Shown piece after piece: positions 36,063 through 44,658 of a stretch of 64,000 nucleotides of DNA (within the stretch, counting starts at the first letter, position 1; every line of letters begins with the position of its first letter). Below the pieces are notes generated by a model. The model ran no database searches and had not been told where the DNA came from. It saw only the letters and a program-made list of their open reading frames with translations. The stretch spans positions 1 to 64,000 of the forward strand of contig CAKOVK010000004.1 of the NCBI GenBank assembly GCA_934121925.1. Direction: 5' to 3'. The position numbers were made by a program, and so were the translations under genes. Source of the stretch: an uncultured Clostridia bacterium (GTDB taxonomy: Bacteria; Bacillota; Clostridia; TANB77; CAG-508).

Positions 36063-36250
36063 AATATGGCTTTTTTCATTGCTACGTTTTTCCAAAACTT
36101 GTCGAAAAATAATAGTTTTGGAAAAATATTTCCAAAACTTGACTTAATTAAAACGGAATAAATGGGAAGGCCTCCTTTTGTTTGAATTTAAACAAAAGTG
36201 ATCTGTTTTATTTCTTCCACAAAAATTTAATTAAGACTTCATAAATAAAT
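36045..36250. terminator. terminator and two further inverted repeats
   Basis: GAAAAATGCCAT and ATGGCTTTTTTC overlap the end of the HAD gene and form a terminator. Next, TTTTTCCAAAACT and AGTTTTGGAAAAA are an inverted repeat (about 36087-36126) and the same half-site recurs as TTTCCAAAACTT (36129-36140). CTTTTGTTT/AAACAAAAG follows (about 36174-36198). The repeated TTTCCAAAACT half-sites before the YihY gene may be an operator. Confidence 0.55.
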
Positions 36251-36281
36251 AATAAAGTAGTATAATAAAAAAGAGGTTTTT

Positions 36282-37121
36282 ATGAAAAAGATTAATCTTA
36301 AAGAAAAATATAAGTTAATACAGAAGTTATCTGCAAACATGAAAAAAGATCATGTAAGTGAATGTTCAGCAGAATGCTCTTATTATACAATACTATCATT
36401 TATACCATTTATAATATTGCTAATAACATTAATACAATATACAAATATAGCTCCTCAAACTTTATTTGAAGCTATATCTAGAATAATTCCATCAAGTATG
36501 AATGAAATGGTTTTAGGAATAGTGCAAGAAGCTTATTCCAAATCACTAGGCACGGTATCTATTTCAATTATTTTTACAATATGGGTAGCAGGAAGAGGAC
36601 TTTTTGCACTAACAAAAGGATTGCAATTTGTTTATCATGTTGATAACGAAGAAAAGGCTTCATATATATATTTAAGAGTAAAAGCAATTATAGAAACAAT
36701 ACTATTTATTATTTTAATTGTTGTTGGTCTAGTATTATTAGTTTTTGGTAATAGTCTTAGAGAAATTATACAAGAACATTTTGGCTGCTTAAGAAATTAT
36801 AATATATGGTCATCTATATTGACAGGGATAGGGTTTATACTAGCAACATTTTTAATATTTATTTTGCTTTATAAATATATACCTAAAAATAAAGTAACAT
36901 TTAAAAGCCAAATATATGGAGCTCTGTTTGGAGCAATTGCGCTTAATGCAGTATCATTTGTATTTTCTAAATATTTAGATATATTTAAAGGATTTTCTAT
37001 AACATATGGAAGTTTAACTACATTAATGTTAATTATGATGTGGACTTATTCTTGCTTTTATACAGTATTCTTAGGTGCTGAATTAAATAAGTTAATAAAT
37101 CAAAAAGAAAAAAATATATAA
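36282..37121 (+). CDS. YihY/BrkB-family membrane protein
   Basis: 279 residues with about six membrane helices. The N-terminal AECSYYTILSFIPFIILLITLI, the central WVAGRGLFALTKGLQFVYHV, and the end TYGSLTTLMLIMMWTYSCFYTVFLGAELNKL are the family signature (YihY, formerly called ribonuclease BN). Function is uncertain; members are inner-membrane proteins with possible transport or envelope roles. Monocistronic. Confidence 0.92.
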   Translation: MKKINLKEKYKLIQKLSANMKKDHVSECSAECSYYTILSFIPFIILLITLIQYTNIAPQTLFEAISRIIPSSMNEMVLGIVQEAYSKSLGTVSISIIFTIWVAGRGLFALTKGLQFVYHVDNEEKASYIYLRVKAIIETILFIILIVVGLVLLVFGNSLREIIQEHFGCLRNYNIWSSILTGIGFILATFLIFILLYKYIPKNKVTFKSQIYGALFGAIALNAVSFVFSKYLDIFKGFSITYGSLTTLMLIMMWTYSCFYTVFLGAELNKLINQKEKNI

Positions 37122-37122
37122 G

Positions 37123-37152
37123 AAAATCCTGCCATATTGTTGGCAGGATTTT
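37123..37152. terminator. bidirectional terminator
   Basis: AAAATCCTGCC (37123-37133) and GGCAGGATTTT (37142-37152) form a perfect stem with A and T arms, serving the convergent genes at 36282 (+) and 37159 (-). Confidence 0.9.
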
Positions 37153-37158
37153 AAAGGA

Positions 37159-37515
37159 TCATATTAAGTTGTAACGAGTGTCCAACATTTCGTACACTTC
37201 ATTTCTTAACTCTTCTGGCAATTCTTTTGCCGCCTCCCTATAATACTCATCATCCAAAATTTTAATAGAAGAATAATAGAGGTCTTCAGCCTTTTTTCTT
37301 AAGGCTTCTCGAGCATCTTTATTTTCAATAGATCTTGCTTCATAATATAGTTTCCGGGCATCAAACATACCTTCATAAGCATACTTTACTGGCCAATAAA
37401 TTGAGCAATACTTATTTATTTTCCTTTCGCGAGTAAAATAAGTTACTACAAAATAAAGAGCTAAAGAGATTACAAGTATAATGACAAAAAAGTTAAAATA
37501 GAAAAATAAGCGCAT
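37159..37515 (-). CDS. GC-richer orphan with one membrane helix
   Basis: 118 residues on the minus strand; AGGAGGATTT precedes the ATG. One N-terminal membrane helix (about 5-27), then a helical cytoplasmic domain (ARKLYYEARSIENKDAREALRKKAEDLYYSSIK) that looks like a TPR-like or coiled bundle. Base and codon use are GC-richer than the neighbours, as for the orphans at 773 and 27705. It carries an in-frame CGG (minus strand, 37356-37354) followed by A; here the zero frame reads sensibly as Arg. No family recognised. Confidence 0.65.
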   Translation of the reverse strand: MRLFFYFNFFVIILVISLALYFVVTYFTRERKINKYCSIYWPVKYAYEGMFDARKLYYEARSIENKDAREALRKKAEDLYYSSIKILDDEYYREAAKELPEELRNEVYEMLDTRYNLI

Positions 37516-37716
37516 AAATCCTCCTAAAATAAAGATATAATTATTTTTATTTCGCTATATCTGCGAAAGGATGTAAATTAATAATACTATTAATTTACAT
37601 AAAAGTCAAATTTAGAATCAAAAACAAAATAAATTATCTATTAATATGTTGAAAAAAAGAAAGGCATATGTTAATATTTAAACGGTGAGAATTAGTTAAC
37701 AACGAATAGTGAACAA

Positions 37717-37753
37717 TTATATACTAGGAAATTTTTCATTTCCTAGTATATAA
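37717..37753. repeat. palindromic repeat copy 2
   Basis: TTATATACTAGGAAAT (37717-37732), TTTTC loop, ATTTCCTAGTATATAA (37738-37753). It lies 45 bases before the adhE start codon, between an unpaired AT-rich leader and its ribosome site. Confidence 0.85.
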
Positions 37754-37798
37754 AAACAATAAAGTACAAACTATTAAAATAAATAAGGAGGATGTAAA

Positions 37799-40405
37799 AT
37801 GGACAAAAATTACGAGACAGTAGATAGTATAGGAAACTTACAAAATACTATTACAAGAGTTAGAAAAGCACAAGAAGAATTCTCAAAATTTTCACAAGAA
37901 AAAGTTGATGAAATCTTTAAGGCTGCTGCAATTGCAGCAAATCAAGCAAGAATACCTCTTGCACAAATGGCTGTAAAAGAAACTGGTATGGGAGTGGTAG
38001 AAGACAAAATTATTAAAAACCATTATGCTGCTGAATATATTTATAACAAATATAAAAATGAAAAAACATGTGGAGTTGTAGAAGAAGACAACTATTATGG
38101 TATAAAAAAAGTGTTAGAACCAATTGGAATAATTGGAGCAGTTATACCAACAACAAACCCAACATCAACGGCAATATTTAAAACATTAATTTGTTTAAAA
38201 ACAAGAAACGGAATTATAATAAGCCCTCATCCAAGAGCTAAAGCTTCAACAATAGCAGCTGCAAAAGTTGTTTTAGAAGCAGCAGTAAAAGCAGGAGCTC
38301 CAGAAGGAATTATAGGATGGATAGATGTTCCTTCACTAGAACTTACAAATACATTAATGCAATCAGTAGATACAATATTAGCAACAGGTGGACCAGGTAT
38401 GGTTAAGTCTGCTTATTCAAGCGGAAAACCAGCACTTGGAGTTGGAGCAGGAAACACACCAGCAATTATAGATGAAAGTGCTGATGTTATATTAGCAGTA
38501 AACTCAATTATACATTCAAAAACATTTGATAATGGTATGATATGTGCTTCTGAGCAATCTGTAATTGTATTAGATAAAGTATATGAGGAAGTAAAAGCAG
38601 AATTTGCAAAAAGAGGTTGCTATATATTAAATAGTGAAGAAATAGAAAAAGTAAGAAAAACAATAATTATAAATGGTGCATTAAATGCCAAAATAGTTGG
38701 ACAATCTGCTTATAATATTGCTAAACTTGCAGGAGTAGAAGTACCAGAAACAGCAAAAATATTAATAGGTGAAGTAGAAAGTGTAGATTTATCAGAAGAA
38801 TTTGCACATGAAAAATTATCACCAGTTTTAGCAATGTATAAAGCAAAAGATTTTGAAGATGCATTAGCTAAAGCAAAACAACTTATAGCAGATGGAGGCT
38901 TAGGACATACTTCATCATTATATATAAATACACTTACACAAAAAGAAAAAATAGAAGAATTTTATAGTAATATGAAAACTTGTAGAGTACTTATAAATAC
39001 TCCATCATCACAAGGAGGAATAGGAGATTTATATAACTTTAAATTAGCTCCATCTTTAACACTTGGTTGTGGTTCTTGGGGAGGAAACTCAGTATCAGAA
39101 AACGTTGGAATAAAACATTTATTAAATATAAAAACAGTTGCCGAAAGGAGAGAAAATATGCTTTGGTTTAGAGCACCTGAAAAGGTATATATAAAAAGAG
39201 GTTGCTTACCTGTAGCCTTAGAAGAATTAAAAAATGTAATGGATAAGAAAAAAGTATTTATAGTAACAGATACATTCTTATTTGAAAATGGTTATACAAA
39301 ACCAATAACAGATAAATTAGATGAATTAGGAATAGCACACACAACATTTTCAAATGTAGCACCAGATCCAACACTTGCTTGTGCAATAGAAGGAACAAGA
39401 GCAATGAATGAATTTAAACCTGATGCAATAATTGCTGTCGGTGGTGGTAGTGCAATGGATGCTGGTAAAATTATGTGGGTTATGTATGAGCATCCAGAAG
39501 TTGATTTCTTAGATATGGCAATGAGATTTATGGATATAAGAAAAAGAGTTTATACATTCCCTAAAATGGGAGAAAAAGCTTACTTTATAGCAGTTCCAAC
39601 TTCAGCTGGTACTGGTTCAGAAGTTACACCTTTTGCTGTTATAACAGATGAAAAAACAGGAACTAAATATCCTTTAGCAGATTACGAATTATTACCAAAA
39701 ATGGCAATAGTTGATTGCAATATGATGATGAATGCTCCAAAAGGATTAACATCAGCATCTGGTATAGACGCTGTAACTCACTGTCTAGAAGCATATGCTT
39801 CAATGATGGCTACTGAATATACAGACGGATTAGCTATTGAATCTTTAAAGAATATATTTAAATATTTACCAAGAGCTTATGAAAATGGAGCAAACGATCC
39901 AGAGGCAAGAGAAAAAATGGCAAATGCAGCTACAATGGCTGGTATGGCTTTTGCAAATGCATTTTTAGGTGTATGTCACTCTATGGCTCATAAACTTGGT
40001 GCATTCCATCACATACCTCATGGAATTGCAAATGCATTAATGATTAATTATGTTTTAAGATTTAACAGTGCTGAAGTACCAACAAAAATGGGAACATTCC
40101 CACAATATGATCATCCACATACTTTAAGAAGATATGCAGAAGTAGCAGAAGCTTTAGGATTTGGTGGAGCAAATGATGAAGAAAGCCTAAACAATCTAAT
40201 AAAAGCAATTGATGAATTAAAAGAAAAAATAGGAATTAAGAAAACTATTAAAGATTATGGCGTTGATGAAAAAGATTTCTTAAACAGATTAGATGAAATG
40301 TCAGAACAAGCATTTGATGATCAATGTACAGGTGCAAACCCAAGATACCCATTAATAAGTGAAATTAAAGATATGTATTTAAAAGCTTATTATGGAAAAG
40401 AATAA
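37799..40405 (+). CDS. adhE: bifunctional acetaldehyde-CoA/alcohol dehydrogenase
   Basis: 868 residues, the usual AdhE length. Residues 1-440 are a CoA-acylating aldehyde dehydrogenase with GAVIPTTNPTSTA, GVGAGNTPAII and the catalytic Cys in NGMICASEQSV. Residues 460-868 are an iron-dependent alcohol dehydrogenase with GGGSAMDAGKIMW, PTSAGTGSE, and metal His in CHSMAHKLGAFHHIPHG. It reduces acetyl-CoA to ethanol with two NADH, the main electron sink in fermentation. AAGGAGGATGTAAA is the ribosome site; palindrome copy 2 lies in its leader. Confidence 0.97.
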   Translation: MDKNYETVDSIGNLQNTITRVRKAQEEFSKFSQEKVDEIFKAAAIAANQARIPLAQMAVKETGMGVVEDKIIKNHYAAEYIYNKYKNEKTCGVVEEDNYYGIKKVLEPIGIIGAVIPTTNPTSTAIFKTLICLKTRNGIIISPHPRAKASTIAAAKVVLEAAVKAGAPEGIIGWIDVPSLELTNTLMQSVDTILATGGPGMVKSAYSSGKPALGVGAGNTPAIIDESADVILAVNSIIHSKTFDNGMICASEQSVIVLDKVYEEVKAEFAKRGCYILNSEEIEKVRKTIIINGALNAKIVGQSAYNIAKLAGVEVPETAKILIGEVESVDLSEEFAHEKLSPVLAMYKAKDFEDALAKAKQLIADGGLGHTSSLYINTLTQKEKIEEFYSNMKTCRVLINTPSSQGGIGDLYNFKLAPSLTLGCGSWGGNSVSENVGIKHLLNIKTVAERRENMLWFRAPEKVYIKRGCLPVALEELKNVMDKKKVFIVTDTFLFENGYTKPITDKLDELGIAHTTFSNVAPDPTLACAIEGTRAMNEFKPDAIIAVGGGSAMDAGKIMWVMYEHPEVDFLDMAMRFMDIRKRVYTFPKMGEKAYFIAVPTSAGTGSEVTPFAVITDEKTGTKYPLADYELLPKMAIVDCNMMMNAPKGLTSASGIDAVTHCLEAYASMMATEYTDGLAIESLKNIFKYLPRAYENGANDPEAREKMANAATMAGMAFANAFLGVCHSMAHKLGAFHHIPHGIANALMINYVLRFNSAEVPTKMGTFPQYDHPHTLRRYAEVAEALGFGGANDEESLNNLIKAIDELKEKIGIKKTIKDYGVDEKDFLNRLDEMSEQAFDDQCTGANPRYPLISEIKDMYLKAYYGKE

Positions 40406-40428
40406 ATTCAAAAGAAAGGATGATAAAT

Positions 40429-41190
40429 ATGTGTTATAATCTAAATAATCCAATAGCACAAAGAAAAACAAAAACAGTTTATAAAGACAGTGATAAAACT
40501 ATAAAATTATTTGTAGAAAATTATTCAAAGGCAGATATACTTAACGAAGCTCTAAATCAAGCTAGAGTAGAAGAAGGAACTTCTCTAAATGTACCTAAAT
40601 TATTAGAAGTAACAAAAATAGATGGTAGATGGGGATTAGTTTCAGAACACATTGAAGGAACCCCTCTTAATAAACTAATGGAAGAACATCCAGAAAAAGA
40701 AGAAGAGTATTTAAATCTTTTTGTAGATACTCAAATGAAAATATTATCAAACTCAGTACCTTTACTAAATAGAATAAAGGATAAATTTAGAAGAAAATTA
40801 AGTAATGCTGTAAACATAGATGAAAATACAAGATACGAATTAATGCAAAGATTAGAAGGAATGAAAAACCATACAAAGTTATGCCATGGAGATTTTAATC
40901 CAAGCAACGTAATTGTAAAAGATAATGGAGAAGTATGTGTAATAGACTGGGCACACGTAACACAAGGAAATGCCTCAGCAGATGTTGCAAGAACATTCTT
41001 ACTATTCTCAATTGAAGAAAAAAATGAACTAGCTGAAAAATATATTAATCTATTTTCAGAAAAATCTGGTATATCAAAAGCAAATATTCAAAGATGGATA
41101 CCAATAGTTGCAGCAACTCAAATGACTAAAGGAAAAGAAGAAGAACAAGAGTTTTTAAGCAATTGGATAAACGTTGTAGATTATGAGTAA
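40429..41190 (+). CDS. aminoglycoside-phosphotransferase-like kinase
   Basis: 253 residues from ATG 40429 (AAAGGATG spaced 8 bases; ATG 40420 overlaps that site). The kinase-fold motifs are LCHGDFNPSNVIV (catalytic loop HGD..N) and VIDWAHV (metal Asp), with FLLF and a helical C-terminus. This group includes small-molecule kinases for aminoglycosides, choline or sugars and is not enough to infer resistance. It lies 23 bases after adhE. Confidence 0.85.
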   Translation: MCYNLNNPIAQRKTKTVYKDSDKTIKLFVENYSKADILNEALNQARVEEGTSLNVPKLLEVTKIDGRWGLVSEHIEGTPLNKLMEEHPEKEEEYLNLFVDTQMKILSNSVPLLNRIKDKFRRKLSNAVNIDENTRYELMQRLEGMKNHTKLCHGDFNPSNVIVKDNGEVCVIDWAHVTQGNASADVARTFLLFSIEEKNELAEKYINLFSEKSGISKANIQRWIPIVAATQMTKGKEEEQEFLSNWINVVDYE

Positions 41191-41252
41191 ACATATATTT
41201 GAATTTTCGAATGAAATGATAAAATCTCAGAGATAATAGCAATTATAGTACT

Positions 41253-41293
41253 ATTTATATACTAGGAAATTCTTCATTTCCTAGTATATAAAT
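41253..41293. repeat. palindromic repeat copy 3
   Basis: ATTTATATACTAGGAAAT (41253-41270), TCTTC loop, ATTTCCTAGTATATAAAT (41276-41293). It stands 60 bases after the kinase gene and could be a terminator there, but no T-run follows. Confidence 0.85.
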
Positions 41294-41375
41294 AAATGGT
41301 AAAGTGAATAGTCTTTACTGTAGCTTTGTCATTTCTTGTCGAATATTTATTCTTGAAATTTGCTTAATAATCTAA

Positions 41376-41636
41376 TATAATTATAACAATCTGTATTTAT
41401 ATTCATTCTATAAAAGAAAATATAGTCCTCATTCTGCAAAGGAATTCTTTAAAGATTTTAATTCTAAAATTCAATCTTTATCTTTATTTCCATATATGTA
41501 TCCAAAATTATTATCTGATAATTCATATAGAAAAATTTTATTTAACAAAAAATATATTATTTTATACACTATTTATAACAATAACATATATATAGATTCA
41601 GTTTTCTATTGCGGTCAAGATTATTTAAAATTATAA
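41376..41636 (+). pseudogene. truncated RelE/ParE-type toxin remnant
   Basis: An open frame without a start codon in its 5' part reads YSPHSAKEFFKDFNSKIQSL, then FPYMYPKLLSDNSYRKILFN and YIILYTIYNNNIYIDSVFYCG to a stop at 41634-41636. The order (SP..A..F, FP.M.P, R.I....Y.I.Y) is that of RelE/ParE toxins, but the first strand and helix and any antitoxin are missing. The adjoining bases 41191-41390 contain only the palindrome. Confidence 0.65.
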
Positions 41637-41785
41637 AATGCAAACAAAGAATTGGCGGCTATTGTGGACTCTATTGGTTTGTAAAATTTTATAGACTTTT
41701 TGTAGCTAATATGATATATTATATAAGAATTAAGAGAAGAACAAGAATACGTGATAATAAATATATTAATAGAAGAGGCGAAAAA

Positions 41786-42583
41786 ATGTTATTCAAGAAT
41801 GCTGATCAAGTAACTCCTTGTGGAATGTTTTCATTAGGACATTTAATATTGTTTACAATAACTATGATAAGCGTAGTAATTGCATTAAAAAAAACAAGAC
41901 ATGTTAAACAAGATAATGTAAAAAAAATAATAAGAAAAAGTACTATAATTTTATGGATATTGGAAATAATTAAAATTGTATTCAATATTAAAAACTATGG
42001 TTTTAAAGAAGTAAACAAATATGTACCGCTATATTTTTGCAGTTTGGTACTATATGCGGGTATATTTAGTGGCTTTTGCAAAGGCACTTTAAAAAGAATT
42101 GGAGATGTATTCCTTTCAACAGGAGGAATAGTAGCAGGAATGATCTTTTTAATATCACCGTTAACATCGTTAACAACTTATCCAGCAATACATTTTATAA
42201 GTTTACACAGTTGCTTATTACATGGAACAATGGTTTATATAGGGATATTAATGTTAATAACAGGATATGTAAAAATAGAAAAGAAAGACATAATATATTA
42301 CTCTGCGCTAATAGTAATAATTAGTGTTATTGCATATATAGTAAATGAATTTTGTGGTAGCAATTTAATGTTCATATCACAAAACTATCCGGGAACATTT
42401 TTAGAAATAATATATGATTTTTCTGGAAAATTATTTCCTTTAATTATGGTTGGAGTTCAAGCAACATTGCCATTCTGCTTAGTATATGAAATTTATACTA
42501 GCATATTAGATAAAAAAGCAAATAAATATAAATTAGACATTTTAGATAGGTCGGAAGAGGATAAAGAAGTATATATGAACTAA
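41786..42583 (+). CDS. YwaF/TMEM164-type integral membrane protein
   Basis: 265 residues from ATG 41786 (AGAGGCG upstream); the longer frame from 41609 overlaps the toxin remnant and lacks a ribosome site. About seven membrane helices; LPLYFCSLVLY-like and HGTMVYIGILMLITGY segments, with a polar LYFCS motif in helix 3, are characteristic of the YwaF/TP0381 family. Function unknown. Confidence 0.8.
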   Translation: MLFKNADQVTPCGMFSLGHLILFTITMISVVIALKKTRHVKQDNVKKIIRKSTIILWILEIIKIVFNIKNYGFKEVNKYVPLYFCSLVLYAGIFSGFCKGTLKRIGDVFLSTGGIVAGMIFLISPLTSLTTYPAIHFISLHSCLLHGTMVYIGILMLITGYVKIEKKDIIYYSALIVIISVIAYIVNEFCGSNLMFISQNYPGTFLEIIYDFSGKLFPLIMVGVQATLPFCLVYEIYTSILDKKANKYKLDILDRSEEDKEVYMN

Positions 42584-42736
42584 AAAATAAAAATGATTTA
42601 GTTTCCAATTTATGTTTTCAAATAAAGTGAGAAAGTTTCAAAAGCAATACTTATTATAGGTTTTTATTTATATAATAGAAATGAAAAAATTTCTATTATA
42701 AAAAAATAATAATAATATTTTAAGGAGGAACGAAAG

Positions 42737-43813
42737 ATGGAAAGAAAAGTTAAAGTTGTACAAATAGGTACAGGAAAAATGGCAAAATATACAATGAGGT
42801 ATGTTTTGGAAAAAGGTGGAGAAGTAGTAGGTGCAATCGATGTAAACCCAGCTGTCATAGGAAAAGATATAGGAGAAATAATTGGAGGACAAGACCTAGG
42901 AGTAAAAGTAACTGACTTAAAAGATGCAGAAGAAATGCTAAAACAAGTAAAACCAGATATATGTATAGTAGAAACAATGAGCTTATTAAAAGATGTAGAA
43001 GAACCACTTATGCTATGTGCAAAATTAGGAATAAATGCAGTTTCAACTTGTGAAGAAGCATTTTATTCTTGGAATTCAAATCCAAATTTAACTAAAAAAA
43101 TAGATGAATTAGCAAAACAAACAGGATGTACAATAGTAGGAACAGGATACCAAGATATATATTGGGGACAACTAATAACAAGCATCTGTGGATCAACACA
43201 AAAAATAACAAAAATAAAAGGCAGCTCAAGCTACAATGTAGAAGATTATGGAATAGCTCTTGCAAATGCACATGGAGCAGGATTGACATTAGAGGAGTTT
43301 GATAAACAAGTTGCATCAGTAGATAAAATAAGTGATGAAGAGAGACAAAAAATTATAGAAAGTGGAGAGTATTTACCATCATATATGTGGAATACAAATG
43401 GATGGTTATGCGATAAATTAGGGCTAACAATAAAATCACAAACACAAGTAACAGTTCCAACAACAAATAAAGAAGATATTTATTCAGAAACATTAGGAGT
43501 GACAGTAAAAGCAGGAGATGCAACAGGAATGAGCGCAATAGTTACAACTGAAACAGAAGAAGGAATAACAATAGAGTCAGAATGTATTGGAAAAGTATAT
43601 TCAAAAGAAGATTTTGATAAAAATGAATGGTCAGTATATGGAGAACCAGATACAACAATAACAGTTGCAAGACCAGCAACAGTAGAACTAACATGTGCAA
43701 CAGTAGTAAATAGAATACCAGATATAATAAATGCAAGACCAGGCTTTGTACCAACAGCAGAAATAGGAGAATTAAACTTTAAAACAAAGGCATTAAATGA
43801 ATATGTAAAATAA
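42737..43813 (+). CDS. 2,4-diaminopentanoate dehydrogenase-like protein
   Basis: 358 residues. N-terminal Rossmann domain with VVQIGTGKMAKYTMRYVLEKGGEVVGAIDVNP, then a dihydrodipicolinate-reductase-like domain; GTGYQDIYWGQLITS and NGWLCDKLGL match the Ord/2,4-diaminopentanoate dehydrogenase family of ornithine fermentation. That enzyme makes 2-amino-4-ketopentanoate with NAD(P)+. The other ornithine-pathway genes (Or-1 to Or-5) are not in this window, so the role is tentative. Strong terminator at 43826-43853. Confidence 0.78.
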   Translation: MERKVKVVQIGTGKMAKYTMRYVLEKGGEVVGAIDVNPAVIGKDIGEIIGGQDLGVKVTDLKDAEEMLKQVKPDICIVETMSLLKDVEEPLMLCAKLGINAVSTCEEAFYSWNSNPNLTKKIDELAKQTGCTIVGTGYQDIYWGQLITSICGSTQKITKIKGSSSYNVEDYGIALANAHGAGLTLEEFDKQVASVDKISDEERQKIIESGEYLPSYMWNTNGWLCDKLGLTIKSQTQVTVPTTNKEDIYSETLGVTVKAGDATGMSAIVTTETEEGITIESECIGKVYSKEDFDKNEWSVYGEPDTTITVARPATVELTCATVVNRIPDIINARPGFVPTAEIGELNFKTKALNEYVK

Positions 43814-43820
43814 TTTAACA

Positions 43821-43856
43821 ACGAAAAAAAGGGGGATAACCCCTTTTTTCATTGTT
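43821..43856 (+). terminator. terminator after the dehydrogenase gene
   Basis: AACGAAAAAAAGGGG and CCCCTTTTTTCATTGTT form a long stem around GATAA, similar to the hairpins at 16965 and 20543. Confidence 0.88.
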
Positions 43857-43970
43857 AAATAGTTTCTTTTGAGTAGCCACAGAACTTGCAAACATTTTAA
43901 TAAATATTTAAAATAAAATTGAGAATTAAAAAATAATATGATATAAATAAAGCAAGAAAGGGTCGATTTT

Positions 43971-44657
43971 ATGGAAAATAAAATTAGACAAGATTTGTTT
44001 GAAATGCAAGATCTGAAATACAAAGAATTTCATGGAAGTTTATGTCCAGACATGGATAATATTATTGGCGTTAGAATTCCGAGACTACGTGAATATGCAA
44101 AAGAACTATATAAAAGCAATAATTTGAAAGATATAAAAATCGAAGATAAATATTATGAAGAGTTAGTAATTCAAGGGATGTTAATAGGCTTTCAAACAAA
44201 AGAGCCAATAGAAGAAGTAATAAAACAAGTAGAAGAATTTGTCCCTAAAATAAACAGCTGGGCTGTTTGCGATACTTTTTGCGCTGGACTAAAAATAACA
44301 AAAAAACATCAACCAGAAATGTTCGAAGTTATAAAACAGTATTTAAAATCAAAACAAGAATATGAAGTACGTTTTGCTATTGTAATGCTTTTAGATTATT
44401 ATATAAAAGACAAATATATAGACCAAATGCTACAAATACTAGACAATGTAAAATTAGATAAGTATTATGTGCAAATGGCAAATGCTTGGGCAATTTCAAT
44501 ATGTTTAATAAAATACTATAATAAAACATTAGATTTTTTGAAAATAACTAAAATAGATGATTTTACATATAATAAGGGGATTCAAAAAGCAATAGAATCT
44601 TATAGAATAACAAACGAACAAAAGGAATATTTAAGAACTTTAAAGAGGAGAAGATAA
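43971..44657 (+). CDS. DNA alkylation repair protein (AlkD-like)
   Basis: 228 residues, all helical. GVRIPRLREYAKEL near the N-terminus, a NSWAVCDTFCAGLK segment in the centre and RFAIVMLLDYYI follow the HEAT-repeat pattern of the AlkD glycosylase family, which removes bulky or positively charged alkylated bases. AGAAAGGGTCGAT precedes the ATG. It ends one base before the pyridoxal kinase gene. Confidence 0.87.
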   Translation: MENKIRQDLFEMQDLKYKEFHGSLCPDMDNIIGVRIPRLREYAKELYKSNNLKDIKIEDKYYEELVIQGMLIGFQTKEPIEEVIKQVEEFVPKINSWAVCDTFCAGLKITKKHQPEMFEVIKQYLKSKQEYEVRFAIVMLLDYYIKDKYIDQMLQILDNVKLDKYYVQMANAWAISICLIKYYNKTLDFLKITKIDDFTYNKGIQKAIESYRITNEQKEYLRTLKRRR

Positions 44658-44658
44658 A

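Noticed and set aside
40429..41190. Aminoglycoside resistance gene
   Set aside because: Only the general kinase fold is visible; the gene follows adhE and lacks features specific to known resistance enzymes.
17304..41293. Palindromes as a CRISPR array or insertion-sequence ends
   Set aside because: Copies are kilobases apart with no spacers, no cas genes and no transposase between them.
41609..41785. N-terminal 59 residues of the YwaF-like frame
   Set aside because: They overlap the toxin remnant, are very basic and lack a ribosome site; ATG 41786 begins at the family start.
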